From positions 54,429,947 through 54,493,946 of the forward strand of contig CM034233.1 of NCBI GenBank assembly GCA_019916065.1: 64,000 nt of DNA, given 5' to 3'. This DNA comes from Vitellaria paradoxa. Its lineage: Eukaryota; Streptophyta; Magnoliopsida; Ericales; Sapotaceae. Within the stretch, counting starts at the first letter, position 1, and every line of letters begins with the position of its first letter. Of the stretch, positions 12,616-24,357 are shown one piece after another. The notes under the pieces are model-generated. The model had not been told where the DNA came from and ran no database searches. It worked only from the letters and a program-made list of their open reading frames with translations. The position numbers were made by a program, and so were the translations under genes.

Positions 12616-13960
12616 CTACCAATAAACGTGACAAGTTATCCATACTACATTCTCAACGCCTTTCTTTTCTCTTATTTCAAGATCAAACTCTTGCAAAAGT
12701 AAAATCCACTGGAGTAATTGTGGTTTGGCCTCTTGCTTGGTCAATAGGTATTTAAGGGTTGAATGGTCAGTGAATACTATAACTGTTGAACCAATGAGAT
12801 AAGAACAAAATTTCTCAAGGGCAAAGACAACTACTAGCAATTCTTTTTCAGTTGTCGTATAATTTTTCTGCGCATCATTTAGAGTTTTACTTGCATAATA
12901 AATAACATGCGCCTTTTTGTCTTTCCTTTGTCCTAATATTGCTCCAATGGCATGGTCACTCGCATCACACATTAGTTCAAAAGGAAATAACCAATCAGGA
13001 GGTTGGAGTATAGGAGTTGTGGTTAGACAGCCCTTGAGCTTATCAAAAGCTTTTTGACACTAGGGAGTCCATTCAAATGGTGTATCTTGCATCAATAATT
13101 GACACAAGGGGTTTAAAATTTCATTAAAAGATTGAATGAACCTTCAGTAAAACCCAACATGCCCCAAAAATGATTGAATATCCTTTACAGATTGAGGATT
13201 GGGAAGTTTTTGAATCAGTTTTACCTTGGCTTGATCTACTTGGATGCCTTCTTTAGAGACTATATACCCTAACACAATTCCTTAAGTGACCATAAAATGG
13301 CACTTTTCCCAATTTAGCACTAAGTTCTTTCCTCACATCGTGTCAAAACTAGATCAAGGTTCTTTAAGTACTACTCAAATGAATCACCATAAACTGAGAA
13401 ATCATCCATGAATACCTCGACAATTTCTTCTACCATTTCACTAAAAATATTAATCATGTAGCGCTGAAAGGTAGCAGGAGCATTGCACAAGCCAAAGGGT
13501 ATCCTCTTGTATGCAAAGGTACCAAAACAATAAGTAAAAGTGGTTTTAGCTTGATCTTCTAAGGCAACCTCTATTTGATTATAGCCCAAATAGCCATCAA
13601 AAAATCAATAATAAGCATGTCCAGCTACTCTTTCTAGAACTTGATCTAAGGATGAAGAGGAAAATGATCTTTCCTTGTAACTGCATTGAGTTTTCTATAA
13701 TCAATGTACACTCACCAACTGTAACTCCTAATTTTTTAGGACCACTTGTGTAGGACTCACCCATTTAGAATCAAAGATTGGATAAATTATTCCTACATCT
13801 AGTAGTTTCAAAACTTTAGCTCTCACTACTTCTTTCATGTTCAGATTGAGTCATCTTTGTATTTGAGGAACCGGTTTGGCATCCTCTTCTAAGTATATAT
13901 GATGTGTGTAAAGGAGGGGACTTATACCCGTTAATCTGCCACTGACCATCCCAAAGCTTT
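12616..13960 (-). pseudogene. Athila reverse transcriptase and RNase H, broken
   Basis: RT is seen at 13371-13589, with GYNQIEVALEDQAKTTF, PFGLCNAPATFQRYM and the catalytic motif FMDDFSVYG. This is the F/Y-x-DD box in the variant usual for plant Ty3 elements. RNase H at 12616-12972 has [39 protein letters not shown] and [11 protein letters not shown], matching the Ty3-type RNase H order. Between and upstream are frames with stops and shifts. These enzymes would copy the element RNA into DNA in gag particles. The pieces cannot be translated as one protein. Confidence 0.87.
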
Positions 13961-14476
13961 CTTATGACTTTTCGAAAGATCAACTAGCATGTGTTCTTAG
14001 TGGATGGTCAATTCTGAAGAAATAACTACAGGATATGTTTCTCCCTCGCCTAAAAAGGCATATTTCAAATTAAGGGGTAGGGGTTTTCTGTCAGGGTTTG
14101 GAGCTTTTACTTCTGAGGATTTTACTTTATTCAAAAGTGCTCCTAGATTTTCAAATGCTGGTACCCAATTTCTTACATACATGACTGGGCACATCTCAAA
14201 CCAATCAACAACTGCTCCTAATTCATGGTTTGACATCGTGGAATTTAATTTTTCCTCGCTAAAACAAATTGTTTTTTCTCAAGGATCCTCAACAAATTAT
14301 CAATCAACGTAATCCTGGACTATAATCTCAACTAAGTCCATTTCTTGTACATCAGGCACCTCTTTTGGTTGTTTGGTAACATGAAAAATATTAGTTTCAA
14401 ATTCAATATTACCAAAAGACATTTTCATGGACCCATTCCTGTAATTGATTAAAGCATTTGATGTTGCTAAGAATGG

Positions 14477-14755
14477 TCATCCAAGAATTATCGATGTTTG
14501 ATTAGGTGCAGATAAACTAGTAAGTGGTTGAGTGTCTAGAATTATAAAATCCATTGGGAAATAAAAGTTTTCCACTTGTACCAGTACATCTTCAATTATA
14601 CCACGTGGGACTTTAATTGATCGATCTGCAAGCTGCAAAGTCACACGGGTGGGCTTTATTTCTCCTAAGCCCAATTGTTCATACACTGAATAAGGAACCA
14701 AATTCACATTTGCTCCTAAATCAAGCAATCCTCGACTAATGTAATACTTCCCCAT
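14477..14755 (-). pseudogene. Athila aspartic protease domain
   Basis: The segment holds LLDLGANVNLVPYSVYEQLG, where Athila-type protease usually has a D-L-G-A-S box; the Ser is Asn here. It continues with VTLQLADRSIKVPRGIIEDVLVQV and FIILDT, the expected pattern for the rest of a retropepsin-like fold. It lies between the gag linker and RT as in other Ty3 elements. The ORF stays open for 92 codons, but the polyprotein around it is broken. Confidence 0.8.
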
Positions 14756-14809
14756 ATAGCATGTTATAGTGGGGCAACCAAGGTCCTTATATTTTGGGGA
14801 AGTACGACA

Positions 14810-15187
14810 TTATACAATGGCACTTGCTTGCTTTGTGAGAAATGCTTTCTCTTTTACATTTAGTCCCCTTTTTATAGTGCATAATTTCTTAAGGAACTTA
14901 GCATATAAAGGGATTTGCTTAATTGCATCAAAAAGAGGTATATTGATTTTCACTTGCTTGAATACCTCTAGCAGTTCAGCTGCTTGGGCTTTCTTCCTAA
15001 CTTTTAAAAATCTTTGGGGAAAGGGTGCTTTAGGAACATATTCCTTAGACATTTTCATTGGTTCCTTATCCTTTTCTTTTCCCTTACCCTCTTCATCTTC
15101 CTTTTTATCCACTTTTGTAGACTCCTCAATTATAATTTGCTGTTTTCCCACCTTCTTACTATCATCTAACATATGCTTAGGTTTCAA
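14810..15187 (-). pseudogene. Athila gag-protease linker
   Basis: This is a 125-codon open stretch between the gag nucleocapsid and the protease. A charged Lys/Glu-rich first half (VDKKEDEEGKGKEK) is followed by YVPKAPFPQRF and a conserved-looking block with INIPLFDAIKQIPLYAKFLK. I recall this block as standard just upstream of protease in Athila-like polyproteins. It probably helps polyprotein structure or processing. It is kept open while flanking frames are broken. Confidence 0.7.
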
Positions 15188-15769
15188 CTCTTCTATATTC
15201 TCAACCTCTTTAGGATGGATGGTTTTATCTACAATCTTACCACTCCTAAGCGTTGTGATGTTTTGTACTTATTCCACATTCCCAAGCACATTAGAAGACC
15301 CTTCAACTTGTTTAGCTTGAACCACTGGGTTTGGACAAGGTTGAGTGGGATATTGACTCTTTGGTTAGGTAGTCAATGTTTGAGTTAAAAGGGTCAACTG
15401 ACTCTTGATATCATCCAAATTTTTATAATTTTGGGACCAAAGTGAAGACTGAGTATTCATGAACTGTTGAAGTGTTTCTTCTGTGGACCTCTTATTTGGG
15501 GGAATATATGGAGCATATGATGGTCCCACATTTTGAGATAATCCCAGATTAAGGATTGGAACTTGAGGAACTGGAGGATGAGGAGCATTATAAGGTTGTG
15601 GTATTTGGGCTCCCTCATTTCTCTAACTAAAATTTGGATGGTTCCTCACTGCTAGATTATATGTCTCAGAACAAGGATTGTCCTCTAAAGTTTGTCCACG
15701 ATATGATGGGCGGTATTGGTTTACAACATGGATTGGGAGTTCATTAGATGGCTAGCCTTGCACAATCTA

Positions 15770-16780
15770 TCAACAAATTGGGATACTAGGGCAATCATCT
15801 GCCCTATGGGTTCGGCTATCACACAATATACAATAGACATTTGCCACCGGTTCCTTTATGGCATGTTTGTCCCTTTTAATTTTCAGGGTCTCAATTTCTT
15901 TGGTGAGTGTTGCTACTTTTGCTTTGAGGTCATCAGTTTTACTCAACTGATGCATGCCTCTAGTTGCAATAACACTAGCAGGTTAGGTGTTTTGAGATCT
16001 TGTGATATCCTAGGTTTGTGCATTCTTAGGTAAGAACTCAAAATATTCATAAGCTTCCTCAGGCGTTTTATCATAAAACTGCCCATTGCAAATTGTTTCC
16101 ACAAACTCTTTTAGTTGTGGCGTTAGTGAACCATAAAAGATACTAGCAAGACGCCAAACTTCAAATTCATGGTGTGGACAAGAGTGCAAGAGAGTTTTAA
16201 ATCTCTCCCAGCTTTGATAAAAGGTCTCACCATGCTGTGGAGCAAAATTTAGAATTTGATGCTGTATAGCATCAGTTCTGTTGGGAGGAAAAATTTTCTT
16301 TAAGAATTTGGCTTGCATTTCATCCCAAGTGCGAATAGAATTAGATGGTAGAAATTTAAACCATCTAGCAGCCTTATCTTTCAGAGAGAATGGAAAAAGC
16401 TTAAGGAATAGTAAATCTATTGGACATCCCTGATCCTTAATGGCGACACAAATATTCCTAAAACTAGTTAAGTGATCATATGGATTTTCAGAATCCATAC
16501 CACGAAAAGTAGGTAACAATTGTATCATGCTAGGTTTAAAATTAAAGGCTCTCTGATTTTCTGGCCAAACTATACAAGACTCAGGAGTATGTTTATCTTG
16601 CTGTAAGATATCTCTCATGGAACGTCTAGCAGCAACAGCTTGATCTTTAGCCATCTCTAAAGTTAGAATAAGATGTCTGGGATTTTGAATTTCCTCTAAA
16701 GGGTTTTCAAATTCTAAAGAAGGAACTAAGGGTTTAGGACACCTTAATCTACCATCTTTCCTACAAATCCAACTACTCAT
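15770..16780 (-). pseudogene. Athila gag: capsid-like region and nucleocapsid zinc knuckle
   Basis: The capsid part (16010-16780, 256 codons) contains LLPTFRGMDSENPYDHL, FSLKDKAARWFKFLP, GETFYQSWERFKTLLHSCPHH and LTPQLKEFVETICNGQF, the order seen in Athila gag (retrotransposon gag family). Downstream in another stretch (15770-15955) is a coiled-coil-like segment followed by one CCHC zinc knuckle, CILCDSRTHRADDC, spaced C-x2-C-x4-H-x4-C. Gag would form the virus-like particle and bind element RNA. Stops between the two parts, and after the knuckle, break the polyprotein. Confidence 0.85.
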
Positions 16781-16962
16781 AAGTTGGGGAAATTACCTCT
16801 GTAAAAGTACTATGGTCAAGACCAGAAGCCCAGTGTCCAAACTACAGAGTGCTACTCTGGGACTTAGAGAAAGATTTTGATGAAATTTTATATATATTTT
16901 TTTATTATATGAAATAACAAATTAACTTAAAAATGAAAGTAACCTAAAAACTAAAATTTAGC

Positions 16963-16980
16963 TCCCTGGCAATAGCGTCA
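16963..16980 (-). other. Athila primer binding site
   Basis: On the minus strand the sequence is TGACGCTATTGCCAGGGA. It differs at a few positions, mostly transitions, from the TGGCGCCGTTGCCGGGGA site typical of Athila elements, which pairs with the 3' end of a plant tRNA-Asp. It is preceded by the TTT run usual for these elements and lies next to the 5' LTR, as expected. Confidence 0.75.
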
Positions 16981-16985
16981 AAAAC

Positions 16986-18492
16986 TTAACCGCGTCTAAA
17001 TAATGTGTCTAAACTAACCCCCAAGTGCAAGGGTGTGTGGTGTAGTTTTAACTCGGTGAATCTGAGATTGAATCCACAAGGAACCTACGTTTTTAATTTC
17101 TAAGTTGCAACAGATATTATCAATTTCAAATTCAAAGAAATTCTAGGGTTTGATGAATACTAGATTTCTAGGGTTTTCAAAAGTTTGAAATAAAAATAAA
17201 TAACACACTAACAATTAACTAATGGAATTCAGAAAATAAATTTTTTTTGTTTTCCAACTAGAAAAATGATTACTAATAAGAAAATTCAACTGAAGCATAA
17301 ATTGCACAAAATAAACAAGTTTAAAATTTCAAAGCAAACAATTAACTAACCAAAGAATTAATTCAAATAACAATATCAATATCAAAAACAATTCTTGATT
17401 CAACTTTCAATTCTAGGTGGGTTAATCACTTCACAAAGGGATGTGCACAAAACTACAATCTAAAGTTCACATAAAAGGAGCAAATAGATTGGAAAGATAT
17501 CATCGTTTAAGGTTCTTTATTTCCCAAAACTCAGTTTTATATTCTTGTTTAGGATTATAAAATTGGAAAAATATTTTGTGAAATCACTTGGGTTCAAATC
17601 CAATTTTTATTTTATTCAAAAATATTAAACAAGTTTTAATCGAAAACGTTTACTAGTGATTACAGAGAATATAGTCAAAGGTTTTTGTTTTTGAAAACTT
17701 TTAAAATAAACGAAATCAGATTTGAAAGGTGTAGATCCCTGCGTATAAGTTTTCGCAAACCATACAAAGGATCTACGCACATCCCATTGTTCGTAATAAC
17801 CCACCCTTCCTTGATTCGTTGAATCAAGAAATAGGGGTTTACGCTAGCATGATTTTAAGATGAATAACAGACAAATCACACATAGAAATACTAAACTAAA
17901 GAATGAATCATAAAGATGATATTATTAAAATAAAAAATGAAAAACAACGTACTTTGAAATCTGATTCAATTCGTAATAACGAATTACGAAAGCTGTAACG
18001 ATCCCTACGAAAGCTTTGCATAACTTCAAAAGCATTCTCTGAGCATTGAAAACACTCAAAAACTCTCTCAAAAGTCTGAATGAAAAGTAGGGAAGAATGT
18101 TCTTATGGCCATACATAAGATAACATTTATATCCTAGCATAAAACCCTAAAAAGAGCTAAAATGTCTTTGCGCAGCAACATACTGTGGTCCAGACCACCC
18201 AATGGGTGTTTAGACCACAGAACCTTTTTCTTCTAAGTTTTGCTTCATCTTTCTAACCTGGCTTTTGACCTGGTTCGGACCACCTGAGGGGGTGTCCGGA
18301 CCACAATGTCCTCTTCACCTTCTAAACTACTTTCATCACTGCTAATTACGATTATTTCGCCCTTTGTCCTACAATTTAGAAAATAAATTCTATAAGTAAT
18401 AAAATAATAACAAAACTTTAAAATTAATTACTTAAATGCATTAATAAATGTCAAAATATGAAGTTTGTAATTACACTTTTTAAGTGTAATTA
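16986..18492 (-). repeat. 5' LTR of the Athila element, about 1.5 kb
   Basis: Its right part (17659-18492) aligns with the broken left LTR, and it also preserves the empty sites for LTR-A (ATTAC at 17659-17663) and LTR-B (CAGCA at 18173-18177). The outer end is ...AAGTGTAATTA at 18492 and the inner end is close to 16986, next to the primer site. It contains paired short motifs of the type GGTCCAGACCACC / GTTTAGACCACAG (18189-18220), which recur in the internal region at 10990-11100. No coding sequence is supported. Confidence 0.85.
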
Positions 18493-18497
18493 GTTAC

Positions 18498-19737
18498 TTA
18501 TCTTATTTACCCATGTTATCTTGTTTCTCTTAGGCTCAGTTTGATACTTGTCTGGCTGAGCTGCCAATGGAGGAGAGAAAGCTAGAAGTGAGGAGGGATG
18601 AGATATTCCACTCCATTGTTGAATGGGACAGACACAGATACACACTCATATAGGGTACAAGCATTCCACGCTAGTCCATCACACGAGTAGAGGCATCCAT
18701 AGCTAGCTTTTCCCAGGCTAGACGTCATGATGAGGACCTACTCTAGATGCTCCATATGGATATGGATGCACGAGAGGCATCACTTTAGACCAAGATGATG
18801 GCCAAGATGGAGAGGCACTTATCTCAGAGTCAGAGCCATCCTTCCCCTAGTCAGGTTAGAAATTTGTGCTTATAAATTTATTTGTGTTTTGTTGTCATAT
18901 TCTTATTCGATTATTGTTTTATTGTAGCACCCGAATGATGGCGAGTAGTCTTTTTGGATTGGATTGGAGTGAGTTTTATCTTACCGGCTTATTTTATATC
19001 CTTGTATTTCATAAATTAATTGTTTGTTTTTTTTTTTTTCCTTTTGTATACACTTGTATATAAAAAATTTTGTAATTAAATTTTATACTGTTTTTGTATA
19101 TATAAATGAACATTTTTATTTTATTTTATTCGAAAAATTTTTATTACATGTGCTTGTAGTATAGGAGCAATTTAAATTAAAACAAAAAAATTAATTGAGA
19201 AATAAATCTTTAAAAATAAATAATATAACTAATAAATGAATTTTAAATAAATCAATAAAAAAGTAATTAAAATAATTTAAAAATAAAAATTTAAAAAAAT
19301 AAAAAAAGTTATTGTGACCACCATATGCGGTTACTAATGAAAAATAATAATAAATAACAAAATGGAAAAATAATAATTAATAAAAAATAATTAGCTTTTG
19401 CGATCGCTATAAGCAATCGCTATTGTTAATAAAGCGGTCGCTAATGTCTCCCCACCACTTGGTGGGGACTAGTGCTATTTCACGAGAAGTTATTAGCGAC
19501 TACTTTTGACGATCACTAATAACACATAAGCAGTTGCATATAGTTCTGGGAATAAATTCTCCGGCGGTCGCCACTTCAGTAGCTAATAGTTTGGTGACCG
19601 TCTAATAATTTTTAGTGACGAAGCATTTGTGACCTATGTCCAACGATCGTCCAACAGTTGCTATAACTTATTAGTGACCCCTACCCCATTTTAGTGACCG
19701 CTTTTGGTGGTTGCTAAAATCCTAATTTCTAATAGCA
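18498..19737 (+). mobile_element. CACTA (En/Spm-type) transposon, terminal part with subterminal repeats
   Basis: From about 19310 to 19737 there are repeated subterminal motifs of the form GCGGTCGCTAAT / TTAGTGACCGC in both orientations (for example 19434, 19490, 19563, 19690). The run ends TAATTTCTAATAGCA at 19737. CACTA ends read ...TAGTG, so the last two bases would be changed. The next base starts the lectin-kinase pseudogene. The region 18530-18860 translates on the plus strand into pieces such as LAELPMEERKLEVRRDE and AREASL with stops, reminiscent of the coiled C-terminal region of CACTA-associated proteins but not decisive. The Athila split this element, and its other end lies outside the window. 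Confidence 0.6.
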
Positions 19738-20108
19738 TATTCAAGGGGGGGAATGAAAAAAAAAAAAAAGAAAAAAAAGTTTCCCTTGAGGTATGGAAGA
19801 AGATCTTCCAACAACCCAAACAATATAGCCCGCATCAAGATAGCTACAAATTCATCCATCTCAAATGGAGAAATTTCATTCTTTCCTCCACCAAAAGAAG
19901 CTAAGAAAATGCCAAGAGTGGACATCCTGATCATTGATGTCACACTTGTTTCTTTTTCCTTCCTTGTTTTGGCGATTTCTAGTGCTTTTCTTTACAAAAT
20001 GCACGTCAGAGCATATACAAAGATCTCATAAAATGTTGAATTGTGTGAGGATTTCTCCCCTCAAACATTTATCCTCGCAAAGCTTGAGCAGGTGATAACT
20101 AGATTCAA
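19738..20108 (+). pseudogene. Fragment of G-type lectin receptor kinase (linker, membrane segment, start of kinase)
   Basis: The stretch aligns base by base with 58912-59262 of the intact gene at 57773-60112. It covers the sequence after the PAN-like region, the single membrane segment (DILIIDVTLVSFSFLVLAI) and the juxtamembrane region. Differences include a G run followed by a poly-A-rich tract near 19745-19780 in place of AAGGAAGGAAGTTGC, and a stop (TAA) in the juxtamembrane region. Homology stops at about 20108, before the kinase glycine loop. The left side is cut by the CACTA end, so the remainder of the copy is either lost or beyond the CACTA's other end. It is not functional. Confidence 0.88.
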
Positions 20109-21653
20109 TTTAGTGAAATGACAAGTTTAATTAATTAAAAAATAAATAAAAAATAAAAAACAATAACAAGTTTAATTAGGTCAAGTTTGGAAGATTTAAG
20201 CCTAAAATATTACACTTAGCCAAAAATGGAGAGGGGAAAACCCTAGGTGTATGGAAAGGGCAACCTAGGCGCACGCCCTTTCGAGGTTGGGCACTTGGGA
20301 AAGTGATGTCATGTGTCTGAGGTCAGGTCTGATTTTCTGCCGTACGTAAAACCTATTCTTGTTGCCCATGCTGTTCGATGGTCTCATACATCTCAAACCT
20401 ACACCTAAGGGAGGGAGGATGAGGGAAAAGCAGGAAGGGCTATCTACCTCCTTCTCGCTTATATTATTTATACATACGTATGTTGTGTGTGTTTGTAATG
20501 TTGGTTTCAAACAAAGAAGAGGATTGAGAGTTAGGTGAAAACAAAGGGTTGGATCAACCATTTGAGCATATGGGATTTATGAAGTTTTTGGGGTATTACC
20601 AGTGAGTTACAATCTTTCGTTTCTTCTTCGTTTCATTACTTAAGGTAGGGATTTAATGCATTACACTTACATATATGATATGTTGAAACTACTAGGGTGT
20701 TGTTAGCACGTTTATTTTGGGTTTTGAAGTAATATGGGGAAAAGAATGCAGTTATACATGTGTATATACACATATATATTTGTCTTTGGGGAAGAAATCG
20801 TACATAATCCCACGTCTTAACTTATACTTAATGAAATCTCAAATTAATCATTTTATTTGGTTCTTATAAGTCTTATGGTGTTATTTGAAATGAGAGATCT
20901 CAAGAATTTAGTCTTGAATTTACCTCATTTGAGTTCAAAATTTGGAAATCTCATGAATTAAAAGCAGAGCCTGAGCAATGAACCCACTGATCTTCACCTG
21001 CACACACGAATCCCTTAGTCGGGTGCACGCCTGAAGCTGGACACATGGGTTTGGGCCCCCATGCGCACACCCCTATCCAAAACCTCTATTTATCCATTTT
21101 TGCTTTATAAAATGCATTGTTATCTAATTTGCTTTATATTGGTAACCGTATAGTTGATGGATTATAATTTTTTGTTGAATATAAGCTTAAGTTAGTTGAT
21201 GTTGTTATCAGTTTCATTTAAATTTTAAATTCAGAATAGTGGCATGTTAGGGTATTATTATTTGAAATGTTGTATAGTGAGCATATTATATTGGTACTCA
21301 CTCTCCTACAAACGTCATTGCAAGTTCTGATAGGATGTACTATATACTCGATGGGTAGGTCGGACAACCTAGTCACGAGGCATAAGTGCTCTAGACTTGT
21401 TTTTGATTAGTTGTCTATATTTTGAGAAATTATCTATCACATATGTGAGGGTTTTATATCTATCACATATACTGATTTTCAATAGAGTTGTATAGGCTGT
21501 GGAGCCTTAACTTATTATTTTGGAACTACATGTTTAGTTATATTTATTTTGTTTAGTGGTATTGCACTGATTATGGATTTGGTTTACTTATTAAGTATGG
21601 ATTGTATGTGTTCAACCTACACCCCAATTTATGGGAAATTAGAGGTGCGATGA
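20109..21653 (+). mobile_element. LTR-C: diverged, truncated member of the long LTR family
   Basis: Block order matches LTR-A, LTR-B and LTR-D: a first array of GGGC/GCGCACGCCC-like motifs (20245-20300), the GGTAGGGATTTAATG...ATATATGATATG block (20644-20682), a second array (20998-21070), and an end CACCCCAATTTATGGGAAATTAGAGGTGCGATGA that parallels CACCCC...ATTCGGGGCGTAACA. The canonical TGTAATATCC start is not visible. The left part contains a direct repeat ACAAGTTTAATTA (about 20122 and 20166) around an AT-rich tract. It lies next to the pseudogene break. Without clean ends I cannot name a target duplication. Confidence 0.6.
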
Positions 21654-21699
21654 TTAGGCATCCTTAGGATTGTTTAAGCCAAAACAGAGTTTTTGAGCA

Positions 21700-23400
21700 A
21701 GGCCCTTTATGAATAAACAGTTAAAAATGACTAGTCGCAGAAATAAAGGATTTTTATATGTAGGAGAAAATAGTAAATAAGCATTTGAATATCAAGTTCA
21801 CAATTCTGAAAAAGAACCGAGTAGCTTAAATAGAACTAAAATTTTAAATTTTCTATAAGATAGTATGTTAGAAGCAACAGGTATAATAAATGAAACAAAA
21901 AATAAATTAAATAATATAAACCTACTTGCAAATACAAAAACTTTACTAGAATCAATAGTCGACCAAGACTATTCTAGCTTATCAAATGGACTTAAACTAA
22001 TTAAAAAGTATAAAATTCCAACTTTATATAAAGGAGGAAAAAGAGGCTTTAATGAAATATTGGTAGTAAAAGAAACTAGTAAAGAAAAAATTGATAAAAA
22101 CTTCCTAGCTAATACAGAAATATCAGAATACTAGAGATTTAGATATAAGAATAAAATAATGTAAAAAAAATTAGATAAATTACTAAATAAGATGCAAATT
22201 TTTTTATAATCAACATGAAAATTTATTCAAAAATTCTGAATATGTTTTTCTATAGATTTTGATTCTAAAAACTTAGACAAAGAGGATTAGGAAACAAGCA
22301 TGGTGAAGCACTTAGACTCAGAGAAGAATCAATAATAATGACTCAGAATGTAAAACTGAAATAACAGTTAATTTAGAGTTAGATGATGAATTGGTAAGAA
22401 ATCATGATAAAACACTAAATCTAAATAAACACAAGGAAAAAAAAAAGTAGGAAAGTCAGATAATTTAAATGAAGATCTAGAGATTAAAGAAGTTTTTTTT
22501 TTTTTTTTTTTTAAAAAAACTTCCTTTAAAGATGTATAGGTTAAAGAAATATGCGAATGTAGTTTTGCAGAATAAATTTATGTAAAAGAGGAAAATGAAC
22601 CCAATCTTCTAAAATATAAGAGATATATCTTACTTAAATGGTGTTTATCCAAGATATTTATTATAAAAGGACTGTGGAAAAATCGGTACAAACACTATTC
22701 ATAGTCGTAACTCATTATAAAAATGCATAGGATAGAAAAAATTCCTAAACTATGTAACAATAATACTAAAACAAAATGTTCTGGGCTAGTTAAAAATTTA
22801 GGGAGGATCAAAAGAGGGTGCAGAGGAAAAAAAATTCTATTTTACTTAATAATGATAGATGTTATGATTTAGCAAAAATAATTTTAAATTTTTTCTCATA
22901 GATTAAAAGAAATTTTTGTGAAATTATATCTTCAACTAAACACCAAAATGAGGCAAAATATATTTTATCGAAATTAAAATTGTATGATATCTATAAGTAC
23001 AAAGATTTTTTAAAATTATATAAAAAAATATTTTTGGATGCTAACACCAAATAATTAGATGCAACAATAATTTTTCATAAATTCTCAAATTCATGTGACA
23101 AAATATGTCGAAAAATATATCTACAACATTTATAAAAAAAAAAAAAATTGAGTAATTTGGACCTTTTAAGATTAAGAAGAGGTTTTTATTACAAATCACA
23201 ATTGAAAGTTGTCTATAAAGAAAGCCTCATAAACATGTTAAAAAATTAATTCTCAAAATCTAGTGAAGGCAAATCATGTTATGATAAAATTCTGAAGGAA
23301 AATTAGAAGGTTGGATGTTTTGTGAATATATAAATTCTATTATAGATGTAAGAAAAAAAACATTTTGAAATTAAAAAGAGGAAATCATAAAATAAAAGAG
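21700..23400 (+). pseudogene. Degenerate AT-rich coding remnant, possibly endogenous pararetrovirus or other retroelement
   Basis: Several plus-strand frames read as Lys/Asn/Ile/Leu-rich protein over long distances with occasional stops: an 89-codon open stretch at 21865-22134, and further coding-like pieces at 22530-22830 and 22830-23150. Composition and continuity look like decayed coding sequence rather than spacer. A piece near 22900-23130 has a hydrophobic and aromatic pattern that faintly resembles capsid regions of plant pararetroviruses, but I found no zinc knuckle, RT or movement-protein motif. The identification is therefore a guess. A 22-base T run (22493-22512) and other simple tracts interrupt it. 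Confidence 0.3.
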
Positions 23401-24190
23401 TGTTTCTTAATATTAGAACATTTATATATAAATCAAAATCTTATAATGTTTACGGTTTACATATGAGTATTTTTTTATAATTAATATATTCGTATTTATG
23501 AAAATATTTTGTGTGTGTATAAGTTTATTACTGGGCATTACAGCCTAAACGATTAAAATGAGATATTTGTAGAGCTTTTACTCTTTAAATATATATATTT
23601 TAATTATTAGAAATTATAGTTAGACCATTTTATACTTTATTTGTGATTTTTATGTCATTTTATGTTATTATATAATTATAAGAATATGAATGTAACTTTT
23701 TAAAAAAATTTTAGAGGTGTAAATATAACTTATCCACTACTCATACAAGATGTAAAGGGCAAGTGAAAACTAACACTCAAAAAAAGCAGTTGTAAACGGC
23801 AATTACTGCCTTGTAATTAATTTGACTCTTAAACGGAAAAATCTCGGCATTGATTAGTACTTCATTTACGTTATAATTAATTTGGGAAGCAAATTATTGG
23901 GTGAAGTCAATTAGATGACATTTGGATTAACTAAATTTGTTTCAGTGTGACCCCCCTTTTTAGTTTCTTTTTCTTTCTTCCGTTCCACCTCTCTCTCTCC
24001 TTCCTCGCTAGTGCAATGTTTGTTCGTAAAAGTCGTCGTTTTCGTGTGAAAAGGATCAAGAAGGAAAGCATTCGTACGTCAAATTGTGAGAGCTTTAAAT
24101 TCATAAAATTAAATGATGGAGTTTCCCAATTTCCACTTCAGAAGAAGTTATTGGTGGGAAAGACTGAAAATTTTTAAGGATTACTTTGAA
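23401..24190. other. Spacer, no supported gene
   Basis: This is AT-rich spacer. A 76-codon ORF (23947-24177) starts with a Phe/Leu-rich stretch and has no recognisable domain or gene context. I do not regard it as a gene. Confidence 0.5.
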
Positions 24191-24357
24191 CAACGGGTTC
24201 AAGGGGACTGCAGTGAAAAGATGAACAGTTAAGATTTTTTTGTATTTAATCAAATGGTTTAGCCCTTGAAAAACCAAGGTTGTCTTGGCTTTGCTAGCTA
24301 GCTAGCTAGGCATGAAAAGATGGACGAAAGTATTCATTAAAGTTGCCTCTACTAAAC

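Larger units (their letters stand above)
2176..18492 (-). mobile_element. Athila-type Ty3/gypsy retrotransposon, degenerate, itself carrying nested insertions
   Basis: Read on the minus strand, the order is 5' LTR (16986-18492), primer site (16963-16980), gag, linker, protease, RT, RNase H, integrase, a long spacer with a third ORF, polypurine tract, and 3' LTR (up to 6478 and leftward). That order and the extra ORF after integrase are typical of Athila/Tat elements. The gag resembles Athila gag and the primer site resembles the tRNA-Asp site used by Athila. Every ORF is broken by stops and some frameshifts, so it is dead. It was inserted in a CACTA element; a candidate target copy GTTAC is at 18493-18497. 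The left LTR continues beyond the window because LTR-A split it. Confidence 0.85.

Noticed and set aside
14004..15320. Plus-strand ORFs of 102 to 183 codons
   Set aside because: They are antisense to the Athila protease and linker frames, which match known retroelement motifs on the minus strand.
19753..20031. A small membrane protein gene
   Set aside because: The hydrophobic stretch aligns with the membrane segment of the lectin kinase gene at 59081-59155; it is a truncated pseudogene copy with a stop.
23947..24177. Small secreted protein gene
   Set aside because: A hydrophobic start alone is weak evidence, and there is no promoter, homology or transcript-like context.
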